Origin: JAFGVL01 sp963662245
GTDB lineage: Bacteria; Bacteroidota; Bacteroidia; Bacteroidales; Paludibacteraceae
DNA length: 64,000 nucleotides
Assembly (NCBI GenBank): GCA_963662245.2
Contig: CAXXVQ010000008.1
Coordinates: forward strand, 372,001-436,000
Direction: 5' to 3'
The notes under the pieces were generated by a model that searched no databases, was not told the DNA's origin, and worked only from the letters and a program-made list of their open reading frames with translations. This document shows, piece after piece, positions 8,258 to 16,987 of this stretch. Made by a program: the position numbers and the translations under genes. Position 1 is the first letter of the stretch, and every line of letters begins with the position of its first letter.

Positions 8258-9514
8258 TTACCAGCCAAGAACTTTATTGTAAATTTCTCTAACTTTCCAG
8301 CCGGCTTTCTCCCATGTGATATTGTTTACCTCTTCTTGTCCTTTCTCTCTAAGGCTTTTGTACATGGCAGGGTATTTTACAATGCTATATATTGCATCTG
8401 CCATCGCATCGATATCCCAATAATCAATTTTTATGGCATTATTAAGTATTTCTGCGCAACCAGATTGTTTTGATACAATTGTAGGTGTTCCAACTTGCAT
8501 TGCTTCAAGTGGAGATATACCAAATGGCTCAGATACAGAAGGCATAATATATACATCACTTTCAGCTAGCATATCATGAACCTGTTTTCCTCTTAAGAAG
8601 CCTGTGAAGTGGAATCGATCTGCAATGTTGCGGTTTGCAGCTAGATGAATCATTTGATTCATCATATCTCCACTTCCTGCCATCACAAAGCGTACATCTT
8701 TTGTTTTTTCAAGAACTCGGTGTGCCGCTTCTACAAAATATTCAGGGCCTTTCTGCATGGTTATTCTGCCAAGGAATGTAACAACCTTATCTTTTCTGGT
8801 AGATTTTTTATAATCATCAATGTGTTCCAGAGGGGATACTGCATTGTGGACAGTTGTTACTTTTGACGGTGGTTGATGATACTTCTCAATTACAGTTTTA
8901 CGAGTTAAATCACTAACAGTAATTATATGGTTAGCTTCATCCATCCCTCGTTTTTCAATTGCATATACCTCTGGATTGACATTTCCTCTACTACGATCAA
9001 AGTCTGTTGCATGTACATGGATAACTAATGGTTTGCCAGAAATGTTTTTAGCAAAAATTCCTGCAGGATAAGTTAGCCAATCGTGTGAATGTATTATGTC
9101 AAAATCACCAGCATGAGCAATAACACTTGCAGCAGCCTCATAGTTAGATATTTCTTCTAAAAGATTATGTGGGTAAATTCCTGAGAAGTCTATACACCCT
9201 AATTCGGAAGTTCCAATGCGAGTGAAATCGTATCTGATAAAATTTCTCAGGTAAAAATATTCATCAGGATGCATTGTTTTTCCAATACGATAATTAACAT
9301 GGTCCCAGCTGTTTTCTTTCCAAACAACAGGAATGTTATTTGCCCCAATTATTTTTAAGAAGCTTTGGTCTTCGTCTCCATGAGGTTTTGGTATCACAAA
9401 TTTAATTTCCATATCATTTTGTAGAGACATTCCTTTTGTGAGTCCATAACTTGCTGTTCCTAATCCACCTAAAATATGTGGAGGAAACTCCCAACCAAAC
9501 ATTAATGCTTTCAT
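8258..9514 (-). CDS. Glycosyltransferase, GT4/GT5-type (glycogen synthase-like)
   Basis: A cytosolic retaining glycosyltransferase of 418 residues with a GT-B fold. The N-terminus MKALMFGWEFPPHILGGLGT has the glycine-rich acceptor loop seen in starch/glycogen synthases. FLGRITMQKGPEYFVEAA opens the second domain, and the donor-binding EX7E motif is Glu329...Glu337 (SEPFGISPLEAMQVGTP). Its place between a GH57-like protein and a glycogen debranching enzyme makes glycogen chain elongation from a nucleotide-sugar the likely role, but the sequence alone does not fix donor or acceptor. The gene starts 9 bases after the debranching gene's stop and ends about 30 bases before the GH57 ATG, so all three are probably one transcript. 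Confidence 0.88.
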   Translation of the reverse strand: MKALMFGWEFPPHILGGLGTASYGLTKGMSLQNDMEIKFVIPKPHGDEDQSFLKIIGANNIPVVWKENSWDHVNYRIGKTMHPDEYFYLRNFIRYDFTRIGTSELGCIDFSGIYPHNLLEEISNYEAAASVIAHAGDFDIIHSHDWLTYPAGIFAKNISGKPLVIHVHATDFDRSRGNVNPEVYAIEKRGMDEANHIITVSDLTRKTVIEKYHQPPSKVTTVHNAVSPLEHIDDYKKSTRKDKVVTFLGRITMQKGPEYFVEAAHRVLEKTKDVRFVMAGSGDMMNQMIHLAANRNIADRFHFTGFLRGKQVHDMLAESDVYIMPSVSEPFGISPLEAMQVGTPTIVSKQSGCAEILNNAIKIDYWDIDAMADAIYSIVKYPAMYKSLREKGQEEVNNITWEKAGWKVREIYNKVLGW

Positions 9515-9523
9515 ATATTTATT

Positions 9524-11497
9524 TTAAGCCTGATTTAATACTTTGTTTTTCAATTCTAATTCTTTTTCAACATCTTTTATAATGCTTAAAGTTCTTAGAA
9601 TTTCAGCAACATTCATTGCAAAAGACATTGCTCCATGTCCACGATATGGCGGATTTCCATCGAAAAGTTCATTGATTGAGCCAATGCAGAATTCGCCCAT
9701 CTCACTTTCGAACCCAATAAGTTTTCTTTCAATAAAAGATAATGCTCCAGCTCTATGGACCTTTAAGTAAGCTTCTGTATAAGCACCCATCAGCCAAGGC
9801 CAAACTGTTCCGTTGTGATATTTATAGTTTCGTTCTATTTCATTGCCTTCATAGTTTGGAGCATACATTCCACTCTTAGGGCTTAAGCTTCTAAGGCCTT
9901 TGGGAGTTAATAGTTCTCTTGTTGTAATGTCAACAATTGATTTTTGTTGGTCTTTTTCAAGAGGGGAGTATGGCAATGACACGGCAAATATCATATTCGG
10001 TCTTACTTCATTGTTTTTATCGTTGTAATCAACAAAGTCGTGAAGGTAAGTTCCATTCCAGAATTTTCTAACAAAAGCTTGTTTTGCAAATTCAGCTTGA
10101 TAGCTTAATAGTTCCGATTCGTATTCGTCATTGTTTTCTTTTGCAATATCAGCTAAGAAATGAAGGTTATTATATAAAAGAGCATTTATTTCAACTAAGT
10201 AACCCGTTCTTGGGGTAACTGGTTTTCCCCAAGCTGTTCCATTCATCCATGATGCAGGTTTGTTTTGCCCATTTGTAAACAGCAATCCGTTTTCATGTAA
10301 GAATAAATTTGGATGTTTTTGATTTCTTATAAAAGAACTAATTTCATATAGGATGCCGCAATATTTATCAGCAGCATTCTTCATAGATGTTTTTAAAGCA
10401 TACTGTTGTATTGCCCAGATAAACCATAGCAATGCGTCTGGAGCTTCAAGTTCTAATATTCTACATTGACCTGCCTCATTGTTGATAAACTTTCTTATAG
10501 AAACAATTGAAGTGTCAATGACTTTTTCAAATAAATCAACCTGATCTGTAGCTAATGTGATGCCTGGTAAAGAAATAAACATGTCTCTAGCGCGACATTT
10601 AAACCATGGATAGCCGGCCATTATGTAATGACAATCGCCTATGGTGTTGTAAAATTGTTGTCCAGCATTTTTTAAGCTATGAAAGAAGTCTGTTCTTGAT
10701 GTTCTTTTTGAAAGTTCTTTTTCATACATCTGTGGGAATAGTTTTGGATTTCCTTCTGATGTTCCTGCTGAAAATATTAAGCTTTCCCCTTTTTTTATTG
10801 GTATTTCAAAATATCCCGGGCTATAAAGGTCTTCTTTATATTCATATCCTCTTTCTTGCTCTTTGGCGTATTCAATGCCCTTATACCAATTGGGGGCATA
10901 TATGAAATCAGCTTTTTTTGTTAGCTGCATGCAAAGATCTGGGAAGTTTGGATATAATGATGTTGAAATTCCATTTGGGATTTCGTTGAAATTTCGTTGA
11001 ACTTTATTGTTTTCTTGAGATAGTTCATTGACACTTCTAAAGGCAAGAAGTGGGCGGAATCTCATCGTTGTTGGCGATTGAGCTTCGCGCAATGTATATT
11101 TAATGAGGATGCGGTTTTCATGTGAGATGAAAACGCGTTCTCTAGAAAAGACAACACCTCCAACCCGATAAGTTGTACAAGCAACAGTTTCAATATTGAA
11201 CTCACGAATGTACTTGTGTCCCTTAGGGCTGTAGCAGTCTGGTCCATATTTGTGTATGCCCATATTGAATTCGGCACCATGTTGAACTATTGTTTCATCT
11301 AAGGATGATAGTAGAACAAAATTGTCGTCACCTAGTTCGGGTATAGGGACAACTAAAAGACCATCATATTTTCTTGTGTTGCAATCAATGATGGTTGTCG
11401 AGCTGTATGCTCCTAACTTATTTGTTCTGAGCATCTCCTTTGTTAGAGATTTCTCGAGGTTAACGAGTAGGCTTTTGTCAAAATTTAGGTAACTCAT
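9524..11497 (-). CDS. Glycogen debranching enzyme (amylo-alpha-1,6-glucosidase, GH133-type)
   Basis: The product has 657 residues in two parts: an N-terminal GDE_N-type beta domain (about 20-245) and a C-terminal alpha/alpha-barrel amylo-1,6-glucosidase domain (about 275-640). Family motifs in the second domain are AGYPWFKCRARDMFISLPG (294-312), APDALLWFIWA (352-362), SWMNGTAWGKPVTPRTG (416-432) and YHNGTVWPWLMGAY (560-573). The enzyme would hydrolyse the alpha-1,6 branch glucosyl residues left in limit dextrin. In archaeal relatives I recall TWMD where this protein has SWMN (Asn419); this may be normal for the Bacteroidota branch. It is the first gene of the leftward three-gene unit. No signal peptide is seen. 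Confidence 0.9.
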   Translation of the reverse strand: MSYLNFDKSLLVNLEKSLTKEMLRTNKLGAYSSTTIIDCNTRKYDGLLVVPIPELGDDNFVLLSSLDETIVQHGAEFNMGIHKYGPDCYSPKGHKYIREFNIETVACTTYRVGGVVFSRERVFISHENRILIKYTLREAQSPTTMRFRPLLAFRSVNELSQENNKVQRNFNEIPNGISTSLYPNFPDLCMQLTKKADFIYAPNWYKGIEYAKEQERGYEYKEDLYSPGYFEIPIKKGESLIFSAGTSEGNPKLFPQMYEKELSKRTSRTDFFHSLKNAGQQFYNTIGDCHYIMAGYPWFKCRARDMFISLPGITLATDQVDLFEKVIDTSIVSIRKFINNEAGQCRILELEAPDALLWFIWAIQQYALKTSMKNAADKYCGILYEISSFIRNQKHPNLFLHENGLLFTNGQNKPASWMNGTAWGKPVTPRTGYLVEINALLYNNLHFLADIAKENNDEYESELLSYQAEFAKQAFVRKFWNGTYLHDFVDYNDKNNEVRPNMIFAVSLPYSPLEKDQQKSIVDITTRELLTPKGLRSLSPKSGMYAPNYEGNEIERNYKYHNGTVWPWLMGAYTEAYLKVHRAGALSFIERKLIGFESEMGEFCIGSINELFDGNPPYRGHGAMSFAMNVAEILRTLSIIKDVEKELELKNKVLNQA

Positions 11498-11668
11498 ATG
11501 CTATCAATATCGACGATGTTTCATATTTATTGCGCAATTTATGAATTTGTTTCTAAATTTTAACAATTCAGACTGTAAATATTTTCTATTTTATAACATA
11601 AAAACGCCTATAAATAGAGGCTTGGTTGAAAAAATAGCTCTTGATATATGTCAATGTGTTAATTGGAA

Positions 11669-11709
11669 TAAAAAAAGGGAAGCTAAATGTTAATAGCTTC
11701 CCTTTTTTT
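11669..11709. terminator. Terminator after rplS
   Basis: The stem GGGAAGCTA / TAGCTTCCC (11677-11685 with 11694-11702) is flanked by A7 on the left and T7 on the right, so it can work on either strand. It ends the leftward rplS transcript. Confidence 0.85.
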
Positions 11710-11724
11710 ATGACTGATTTCTTA

Positions 11725-12072
11725 TTAAAATCTTTTTTCTTTGATACGAGCTTTTTTACCAGTAAGACCGCGTAGATAGTATAATTTAGCGCGGCGAACT
11801 TTACCAACTTTGTTAAGTTCAATGCTCTCAATAAATGGAGAGTTCATTGGGAAAATACGCTCAACACCTACATTGTCAGAGATTTTTCTAACAGTGAAGC
11901 GTTTTTTGTCTCCGTGGCCAGAGATTTTAATAACAACACCACGATACTTTTGAACACGCTCTTTGTTACCTTCGATAATACGGTAAGCAACAGTAATAGT
12001 GTCACCACTTTTAAAGTTTGGGTGGTTTTTTTCTACTAGAAAAGCTTGTTCTGCAACTTTAATTAAGTCCAT
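11725..12072 (-). CDS. rplS: 50S ribosomal protein L19
   Basis: L19 lies at the interface of the 30S and 50S subunits. The protein has 115 residues, starts MDLIKVAEQAFLVEKNHPNF, and has the signatures FKSGDTITVAYRI, VQKYRGVVIKISG, RKISDNVGVERIFPMNSPFIESIEL and VRRAKLYYLRGLTGKKARI. It is monocistronic here, with its own promoter, a roughly 90-base leader and a terminator. In many bacteria rplS follows rimM-trmD; here it is separate. Confidence 0.97.
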   Translation of the reverse strand: MDLIKVAEQAFLVEKNHPNFKSGDTITVAYRIIEGNKERVQKYRGVVIKISGHGDKKRFTVRKISDNVGVERIFPMNSPFIESIELNKVGKVRRAKLYYLRGLTGKKARIKEKRF

Positions 12073-12161
12073 TTCTTTTTAAATTAAAATGATTTAACGG
12101 TATTAAGAGCAACATTCACAGACCTCACTTCATTCTGCCAGAGGTTACCCAAAACGGACTG

Positions 12162-12192
12162 CAAAAGTAGAAAATATATTTATAAAGCACAA
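12162..12192 (-). promoter_or_regulatory. Promoter of rplS and start of its long leader
   Basis: On the minus strand TTG (12192-12190), 20 bases, TACTTTTG (12169-12162) matches the Bacteroidetes -33/-7 pattern. The predicted leader is about 85 bases and holds a short potential hairpin (ACCTC ... GAGGT) within 12120-12150, which could be an L19 autoregulatory leader; that last point is inference. Confidence 0.6.
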
Positions 12193-12265
12193 TGTTTTTA
12201 AAATAAAATGGATAAAATAATCTGATTTTTAGTGTTTTGAATACTGATAGATTTCTGTTGTGGCT

Positions 12266-12297
12266 TTTGCCTACTCCTTTATGTTTCCGTATCTTTG
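12266..12297 (+). promoter_or_regulatory. Promoter of the GH3/beta-lactamase fusion gene
   Basis: TTTG at 12266-12269, a 20-base spacer, then TATCTTTG at 12290-12297: an exact match to the Bacteroidetes primary-sigma consensus, 31 bases before the ATG. Confidence 0.7.
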
Positions 12298-12328
12298 GCG
12301 TTTAAAATCAATTTAAGCCAAAATTTGT

Positions 12329-15286
12329 ATGTTGTCATTGAAAAAATATAAAAATAGTTTTTTAGCTCTATTATTTATTTCTCTAACTCAATCAATTTAT
12401 TCTCAAGATGTTGATTCATGCTCTTTGTGGGTTGATTCAGTGTTTTCAACGATGAGTGATGAAGAGCGCATTGGTCAATTATTTGTGTACAATGTGCCTG
12501 CAACTACAGATAGTTATACAACAAAATCATTGATGAATGCTGTTGAGAAACGAAAAGTGGGAGGACTGCTGTTTTGGAATGGAAGTTTGGAGTCGCAAGC
12601 TCAATTAACAAATATGGCTCAGGCTGCATCGAAAGTTCCGCTTTTTGTAACTATGGACGGGGAGTGGGGTTTGGCAATGCGCTTAAAGAATGCATTGCGT
12701 TATCCCAAAAAAATGACCTTGAGTGCGCTGGATGATGAAGAGTTGATTTACGATTTGGGAGCAGAGTTGGGCCGCCAGTGTAATGAGATGCGAATTCAGA
12801 TAGATTTTGACCCAGTGTTGGATGTGAATCTAAATCCTGCAAATCCGGTTATTAATACGCGTTCATTTGGAGAAAATCCTGTTGAAATTACTCGTAAGGC
12901 TTCAATATTTATAAAAGGTTTACATAGTAAAAAGGTGTTAGCTGTAGGAAAGCATTTCCCGGGACATGGAGATACTTTTCAAGATTCGCATGAGGAATTG
13001 GCTATTGTAACTCATGATAGAGCTCAACTTGATACTGTGGATTTGTATCCATATAAACATCTTGGTGATAGCTTGCTTGATGGAGTAATGGTGGGGCATA
13101 TTAGAGTATTGTCAGTTGACTCAACCGGTACTCCTGCATCACTGTCACCGGTAATTGTTGATAGCTTGCTGAAAAAAGAGTTGGGTTATGGTGGCTTGAT
13201 ATTTACTGATGCTATGAAGATGAAGGCTGTTTCTGATTTGGAAGGGGCTACGGTGCGTGCATTGCTAGCTGGGAATGATATTATTCTTGACCCAATGAAT
13301 CTGAATAAAGAGGTAGAGGCCGTGATTTCTGCTGTGAAGAGTGGGCAGATTAGTATAGACTTGATTAATGAGAAGTGTAAGAAAGTGCTGAAATATAAAT
13401 ACAACTGCGGACTTGCTTCATATCAGCCAATAGAGACTAATGGACTTGAGAAAAGAATTAATACTCCTGAGGCTAAGCGTTTGCAAGCAATGTTGAGTAA
13501 ACTAAGTGTTACGGTATTTAAAAATAATGATGATTTTTTACCAATAAAAGATCTGAAAGATAAAAAGATAGCATTGGTTTCAGTGGGTTCTGATACTTAC
13601 CAAACATTTAAAAACACAGTGGCTTTATATGATTCTGTTGAATTCTATTCTGTAACAGAGGAAACGGATAGTTTGGAGTATGCTAGTTTGGATAGTATTT
13701 TACTGGAAAAGGATGTTGTGATAATGGCAATTCATAATACTCAGGTAAGCGACTCTATGCTGTATCCACTGTGTATGGATAAAGAGAAATTGATTCAGGT
13801 TTATTTTATTTCTCCTTATCAGGCTGCAAATTATGAAATGTCTGTGTCAAGAGCTGATGCTTGTGTGATGGGGTATGAGAATCTTACTCAAACGCAATCT
13901 GCCTGTGCGCAAGCTATTTTTGGAGGTTTGAATACAAAAGGTAAAATGCCAATTAAGGTAAAAGACTTTTGTCCAAAAGATAAATGTTTTGAGCTAAGTA
14001 AATTTAGACTTGGATATGGTGTGCCTGAGGAAGTGGGGATGAATTCGTTGGTGTTGAATAAAATAGATAGCATAGCATATGATGCGATTGAAAAAGAGGC
14101 AACTCCTGGATGTCAGATTTTAGTAGCTAGAAGAGGAGAGGTGGTTTATCAAAAATCATTTGGATATTATGATTATGATAATCAAGTTCCAGTTTCAAAT
14201 TTTGACTTATATGACTTGGCTTCGGTTACAAAAGCAACATCTACTTTGCCAATGATAATGAAATTGTATGATGAAGGTAAGTTGGATTTAGATGCGCCAA
14301 TTTATCATTATTCATCGGACCTAAAAAAGACGAATAAAAAGGATATTACAATAACTGATTTGTTGTATCATGAAGCCGGCTTGCCTGCTTATATTCCATT
14401 CTATCAGGCTGCTATTGATATGCAGAGTGTTGGTGGAGATTTGATGCAAACAAAAAAGGATACGACATATTGCTTGCAAGTAGATAAGAATTATTATGCC
14501 AATAAGAATTATCAGTACAAATATGATTTTATAAAAAAGGGTCCTGATGATGAGCATATGTTGCCGGTTGCGGATAGTATGTATATCTTGAATAGTTTTA
14601 GAAGATTGGTTTGGGAATCTATTAAACAGGTAAAATTAGGTGAGTCAAAACATTATGTCTATAGTGATTTGAGCTTTTTGATTCTACAGAATATTGCGCA
14701 AAGAGGAGCTAAAGAGTCTTTAAATAATTATGTGGTAGATGAATTTTATAAAGACTTGGGTGCAACAAGTTTAGGCTTCTTGCCTTTGGAGCGTTTCCCA
14801 AAGAATAGGATTGTGCCAACTGAAGTAGATTCTTTCTTGCGTATGCAAACTATTCAAGGTTATGTTCATGATCAGAATGCAGCATTTCTTGGTGGGGTTG
14901 CCGGACATGCCGGTTTGTTTGGCAATGCTAATGACTTAGCAAAATATTATCAAATGCTATTAAATGGAGGGGTGTATGGTGGAAAAAGATATTTGTCAGA
15001 AAAAACGGTAGATATTTTTACGACTAAGAAAAGTCCTAATAGTCGTCGTTTGTTAGGTTTTGACAGACACTTGGTGATTCATGACCCGATTGCTGATGAT
15101 GGTACATTTGAATTATATGGTCATACCGGATTTACGGGGACTTGTGTGTGGGTAGATAAAAAGAATGAGATGATTTATATATTTCTTTCAAATAGGGTGA
15201 ATCCACACGGATGGAATAAGAAGTTGATTGAAATGAATGTAAGAACGAAGATTGAAGATGTAATATATGAGTCTATGGGGAAATAA
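12329..15286 (+). CDS. Exported GH3 beta-N-acetylhexosaminidase-like / beta-lactamase-family fusion protein
   Basis: A 985-residue exported protein with a signal peptide (1-25, cleavage near IYSQ|D). The GH3 N-terminal barrel covers about 35-360 and carries KHFPGHGDT (208-216) and DSHEEL, the His/Asp dyad of NagZ-type beta-N-acetylglucosaminidases, with the nucleophile at Asp294 (FTDAMKM). A GH3 C-terminal-like alpha/beta domain follows (about 390-550). Residues about 570-980 are a serine beta-lactamase/transpeptidase-like domain with SVTK (Ser632, Lys635), YSD (778-780) and HTG (932-934). The architecture suggests peptidoglycan turnover in the periplasm or at the cell surface; the substrate of the C-terminal esterase/amidase-like domain is unknown. 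It is monocistronic, with a clear promoter and terminator. Confidence 0.9.
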   Translation: MLSLKKYKNSFLALLFISLTQSIYSQDVDSCSLWVDSVFSTMSDEERIGQLFVYNVPATTDSYTTKSLMNAVEKRKVGGLLFWNGSLESQAQLTNMAQAASKVPLFVTMDGEWGLAMRLKNALRYPKKMTLSALDDEELIYDLGAELGRQCNEMRIQIDFDPVLDVNLNPANPVINTRSFGENPVEITRKASIFIKGLHSKKVLAVGKHFPGHGDTFQDSHEELAIVTHDRAQLDTVDLYPYKHLGDSLLDGVMVGHIRVLSVDSTGTPASLSPVIVDSLLKKELGYGGLIFTDAMKMKAVSDLEGATVRALLAGNDIILDPMNLNKEVEAVISAVKSGQISIDLINEKCKKVLKYKYNCGLASYQPIETNGLEKRINTPEAKRLQAMLSKLSVTVFKNNDDFLPIKDLKDKKIALVSVGSDTYQTFKNTVALYDSVEFYSVTEETDSLEYASLDSILLEKDVVIMAIHNTQVSDSMLYPLCMDKEKLIQVYFISPYQAANYEMSVSRADACVMGYENLTQTQSACAQAIFGGLNTKGKMPIKVKDFCPKDKCFELSKFRLGYGVPEEVGMNSLVLNKIDSIAYDAIEKEATPGCQILVARRGEVVYQKSFGYYDYDNQVPVSNFDLYDLASVTKATSTLPMIMKLYDEGKLDLDAPIYHYSSDLKKTNKKDITITDLLYHEAGLPAYIPFYQAAIDMQSVGGDLMQTKKDTTYCLQVDKNYYANKNYQYKYDFIKKGPDDEHMLPVADSMYILNSFRRLVWESIKQVKLGESKHYVYSDLSFLILQNIAQRGAKESLNNYVVDEFYKDLGATSLGFLPLERFPKNRIVPTEVDSFLRMQTIQGYVHDQNAAFLGGVAGHAGLFGNANDLAKYYQMLLNGGVYGGKRYLSEKTVDIFTTKKSPNSRRLLGFDRHLVIHDPIADDGTFELYGHTGFTGTCVWVDKKNEMIYIFLSNRVNPHGWNKKLIEMNVRTKIEDVIYESMGK

Positions 15287-15317
15287 AAAAAGGAGCTTAA
15301 AAAAAGCTCCTTTTTTG
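15285..15317. terminator. Bidirectional terminator between GH3 fusion and rRNA pseudouridine synthase
   Basis: AAAAAGGAGCTT paired with AAGCTCCTTTTT around an A-rich loop. It serves the two converging genes; the left flank is A-rich and the right T-rich. Confidence 0.85.
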
Positions 15318-16553
15318 TTATTCATAAGCACCCATTCTTAGGATGTTTAATTCTTTATCTGTTAGGAAACGCCATTGTCCTCTTGAAAGATTCTTTTTGG
15401 TTAAACCTGCAAAGTATACACGATCAAGTCTAACTACTTTGTATCCTAGATGTTCAAAAATACGGCGAACAATACGGTTGCGGCCTGAATGGATTTCAAT
15501 ACCAACTTGCTTTTTATCATCTTCAGTAACATAGCTTACTGCATCAGCTTGAATAAATCCGTCTTCTAGTTCAAATCCTTCAGCAATTTTTTCTAGATCA
15601 GCTTTTGTTACGGCTTTGTCTACTGTTACCTGGTAGATTTTTTTCTTGTTGTATTTAGGATGCGTTAGCTGAGCAGCTAAATCACCATCGTTTGTTAGAA
15701 GTAAAACGCCGGTTGTATTTCTATCTAAACGACCTACTGGATAGATGCGCTCATCGCATGCATTTTTCACTAAATCCATAACTGTTAGACGAGCATTTGT
15801 ATCTTCTGTAGTTGTAACGCAGTCTTTTGGTTTGTTTAAAAGTAGATATATTTTTTTCTCAGCACGCACAAGTTGATCGTGGAAAAGAACGCGGTCTTTT
15901 GCTGGGATAACTTTTGCTCCTAATGAATTAACAACTTCGCCGTTTACGGTTACTACACCTGCTTTGATGTATTCATCAGCTTCGCGACGAGAACATAGTC
16001 CTGCGTTAGCTAAGAATTTATTTAGGCGAACTGGTTCATTTGGATTAGAACTGTTCTTTTTAAATTCAGTTTGTTTTTTCTTGCTGTATTTTGCGTTTGG
16101 ATCGTAAGAGCTATCAAAGTTTTTGCGAGGGCGAAAACTTCTTTCTTCACCGGCAGTAGAATTTTCATCTCTATTGAAGCGAGGTTTAAATTCGCGGTCT
16201 TGGTTGAATGATTTCTTTTTGAAATTAGGGTTGAAGCTTTTGCTCTCTGAGCGATCGTAGCTTTTTCTTTCAGGTTTGTTGTAGCTTCTGTTTTCTGAGC
16301 GATCAGAATTTCTGTTCTCAGATTTGTTGAAACCTCTGCTTTCAGATTTATTAAAACCTCTGTCGTCAGAGTTGTTGAAGTTTCTTTTTTCAGGTTTAAA
16401 ACCGCCTTCGTCTGTTTTGCTTCTTTCTCCGTCTTTGCGGAAGCCTCTTGAATCATTAGATCTCTCACGAGAGTTGAATTTTTTACCACCGTCACGGCGC
16501 GCTCCGCCTCTCCTCCCGGATTCTGAGCGCTTGTTGTCGTCATTAAATCTCAT
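15318..16553 (-). CDS. RsuA/RluB-family rRNA pseudouridine synthase with repeat-rich N-terminal tail
   Basis: The C-terminal part (about 175-411) is a normal RsuA/RluB/RluE/RluF-type enzyme: an S4 RNA-binding domain (RLNKFLANAGLCSRREADEY, 176-195) and the synthase domain with catalytic Asp277 in GRLDRNTTG. It would isomerise a uridine in rRNA, probably 23S as in RluB. The first 170 residues are unlike the E. coli enzyme: low-complexity, rich in Arg, Ser, Asn, Lys, Asp and Phe, with about seven copies of an eight-residue repeat at 57-112 (RGFNKSES, RGFNKSEN and variants). Such tails are frequent on Bacteroidota RluB proteins and probably add non-specific RNA binding. A shadow ORF runs through the repeats in another frame. 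Confidence 0.9.
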   Translation of the reverse strand: MRFNDDNKRSESGRRGGARRDGGKKFNSRERSNDSRGFRKDGERSKTDEGGFKPEKRNFNNSDDRGFNKSESRGFNKSENRNSDRSENRSYNKPERKSYDRSESKSFNPNFKKKSFNQDREFKPRFNRDENSTAGEERSFRPRKNFDSSYDPNAKYSKKKQTEFKKNSSNPNEPVRLNKFLANAGLCSRREADEYIKAGVVTVNGEVVNSLGAKVIPAKDRVLFHDQLVRAEKKIYLLLNKPKDCVTTTEDTNARLTVMDLVKNACDERIYPVGRLDRNTTGVLLLTNDGDLAAQLTHPKYNKKKIYQVTVDKAVTKADLEKIAEGFELEDGFIQADAVSYVTEDDKKQVGIEIHSGRNRIVRRIFEHLGYKVVRLDRVYFAGLTKKNLSRGQWRFLTDKELNILRMGAYE

Positions 16554-16673
16554 TTCTTAAAAATATGAATGTTGAAAATGTTTTGCAAAGTTCGATAAAA
16601 TTATCGGATTCTTTAGCTAAAACTCAAAAAATAAATAAGTTATAGATCTTGTTGTCTATAAACCTCATAAAAC

Positions 16674-16709
16674 GAAAAAAGTCCGACAATTTCTTGTCAG
16701 ACTTTTTTT
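16674..16709 (-). terminator. Terminator of tRNA-Arg
   Basis: Read on the minus strand, GTCTGACAA, a short loop and TTGTCGGAC (one mismatch) followed by T6, directly downstream of the tRNA 3' end. The T8 on the plus side may also allow rightward termination. Confidence 0.75.
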
Positions 16710-16711
16710 TG

Positions 16712-16785
16712 TGACCCTGCCAGGATTCAAACCTGGAACCTTCTGATCCGTAGTCAGATACTCTATTCAGTTGAGCTACAAGGCC
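16712..16785 (-). tRNA. tRNA-Arg (anticodon ACG)
   Basis: A 74-base cloverleaf can be drawn by hand: acceptor GGCCTTG / CAGGGTC (with G-U pairs), D arm starting TAGCTCAACTGAATAGAGTA, anticodon stem TCTGA / TCAGA with loop CTACGGA (anticodon ACG, normally edited to ICG), T arm CCAGG-TTTGAAT-CCTGG, and discriminator A. CCA is not encoded. This tRNA reads CGU/CGC/CGA. It is a single-gene unit with its own promoter and terminator. Confidence 0.93.
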
Positions 16786-16819
16786 AGTTGTTTTGTGCTA
16801 TACTTTCGTAAAGCGGTTG

Positions 16820-16850
16820 CAAAGATACAACAATTTTTATTAGCTCCAAA
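16820..16850 (-). promoter_or_regulatory. Promoter of tRNA-Arg
   Basis: On the minus strand TTTG (16850-16847), 19 bases, TATCTTTG (16827-16820), about 35 bases before the mature 5' end. Both elements fit the consensus. Confidence 0.65.
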
Positions 16851-16945
16851 TGTAAAGACTCAATTTTAAAGAAAATAAATATTTAAAACAGTTGTTTTAA
16901 AGCTGTAGAAGGGCAATATTGTACTGTATTACAATGGGTTTTATT

Positions 16946-16981
16946 GAAAAACAGGGCTATGAAAATTTAGCCCTGTTTTAA
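16946..16981 (-). terminator. Terminator of htpG
   Basis: AAACAGGGCTA / TAGCCCTGTTT stem around TGAAAATT, with A-rich sequence on the left (T-rich on the minus strand), just after the htpG stop codon. Confidence 0.8.
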
Positions 16982-16987
16982 AATATT

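Noticed and set aside
11586..11831. 81-codon minus-strand ORF overlapping the rplS end and terminator
   Set aside because: It crosses the rplS terminator and is a shifted reading of rplS followed by non-coding AT-rich DNA.
16022..16543. 173-codon minus-strand ORF over the repeat region of the pseudouridine synthase
   Set aside because: It is a shifted frame of the repeat-rich N-terminal tail; low-complexity Lys/Thr/Ala sequence with no family features, while the main frame continues into a conserved enzyme.
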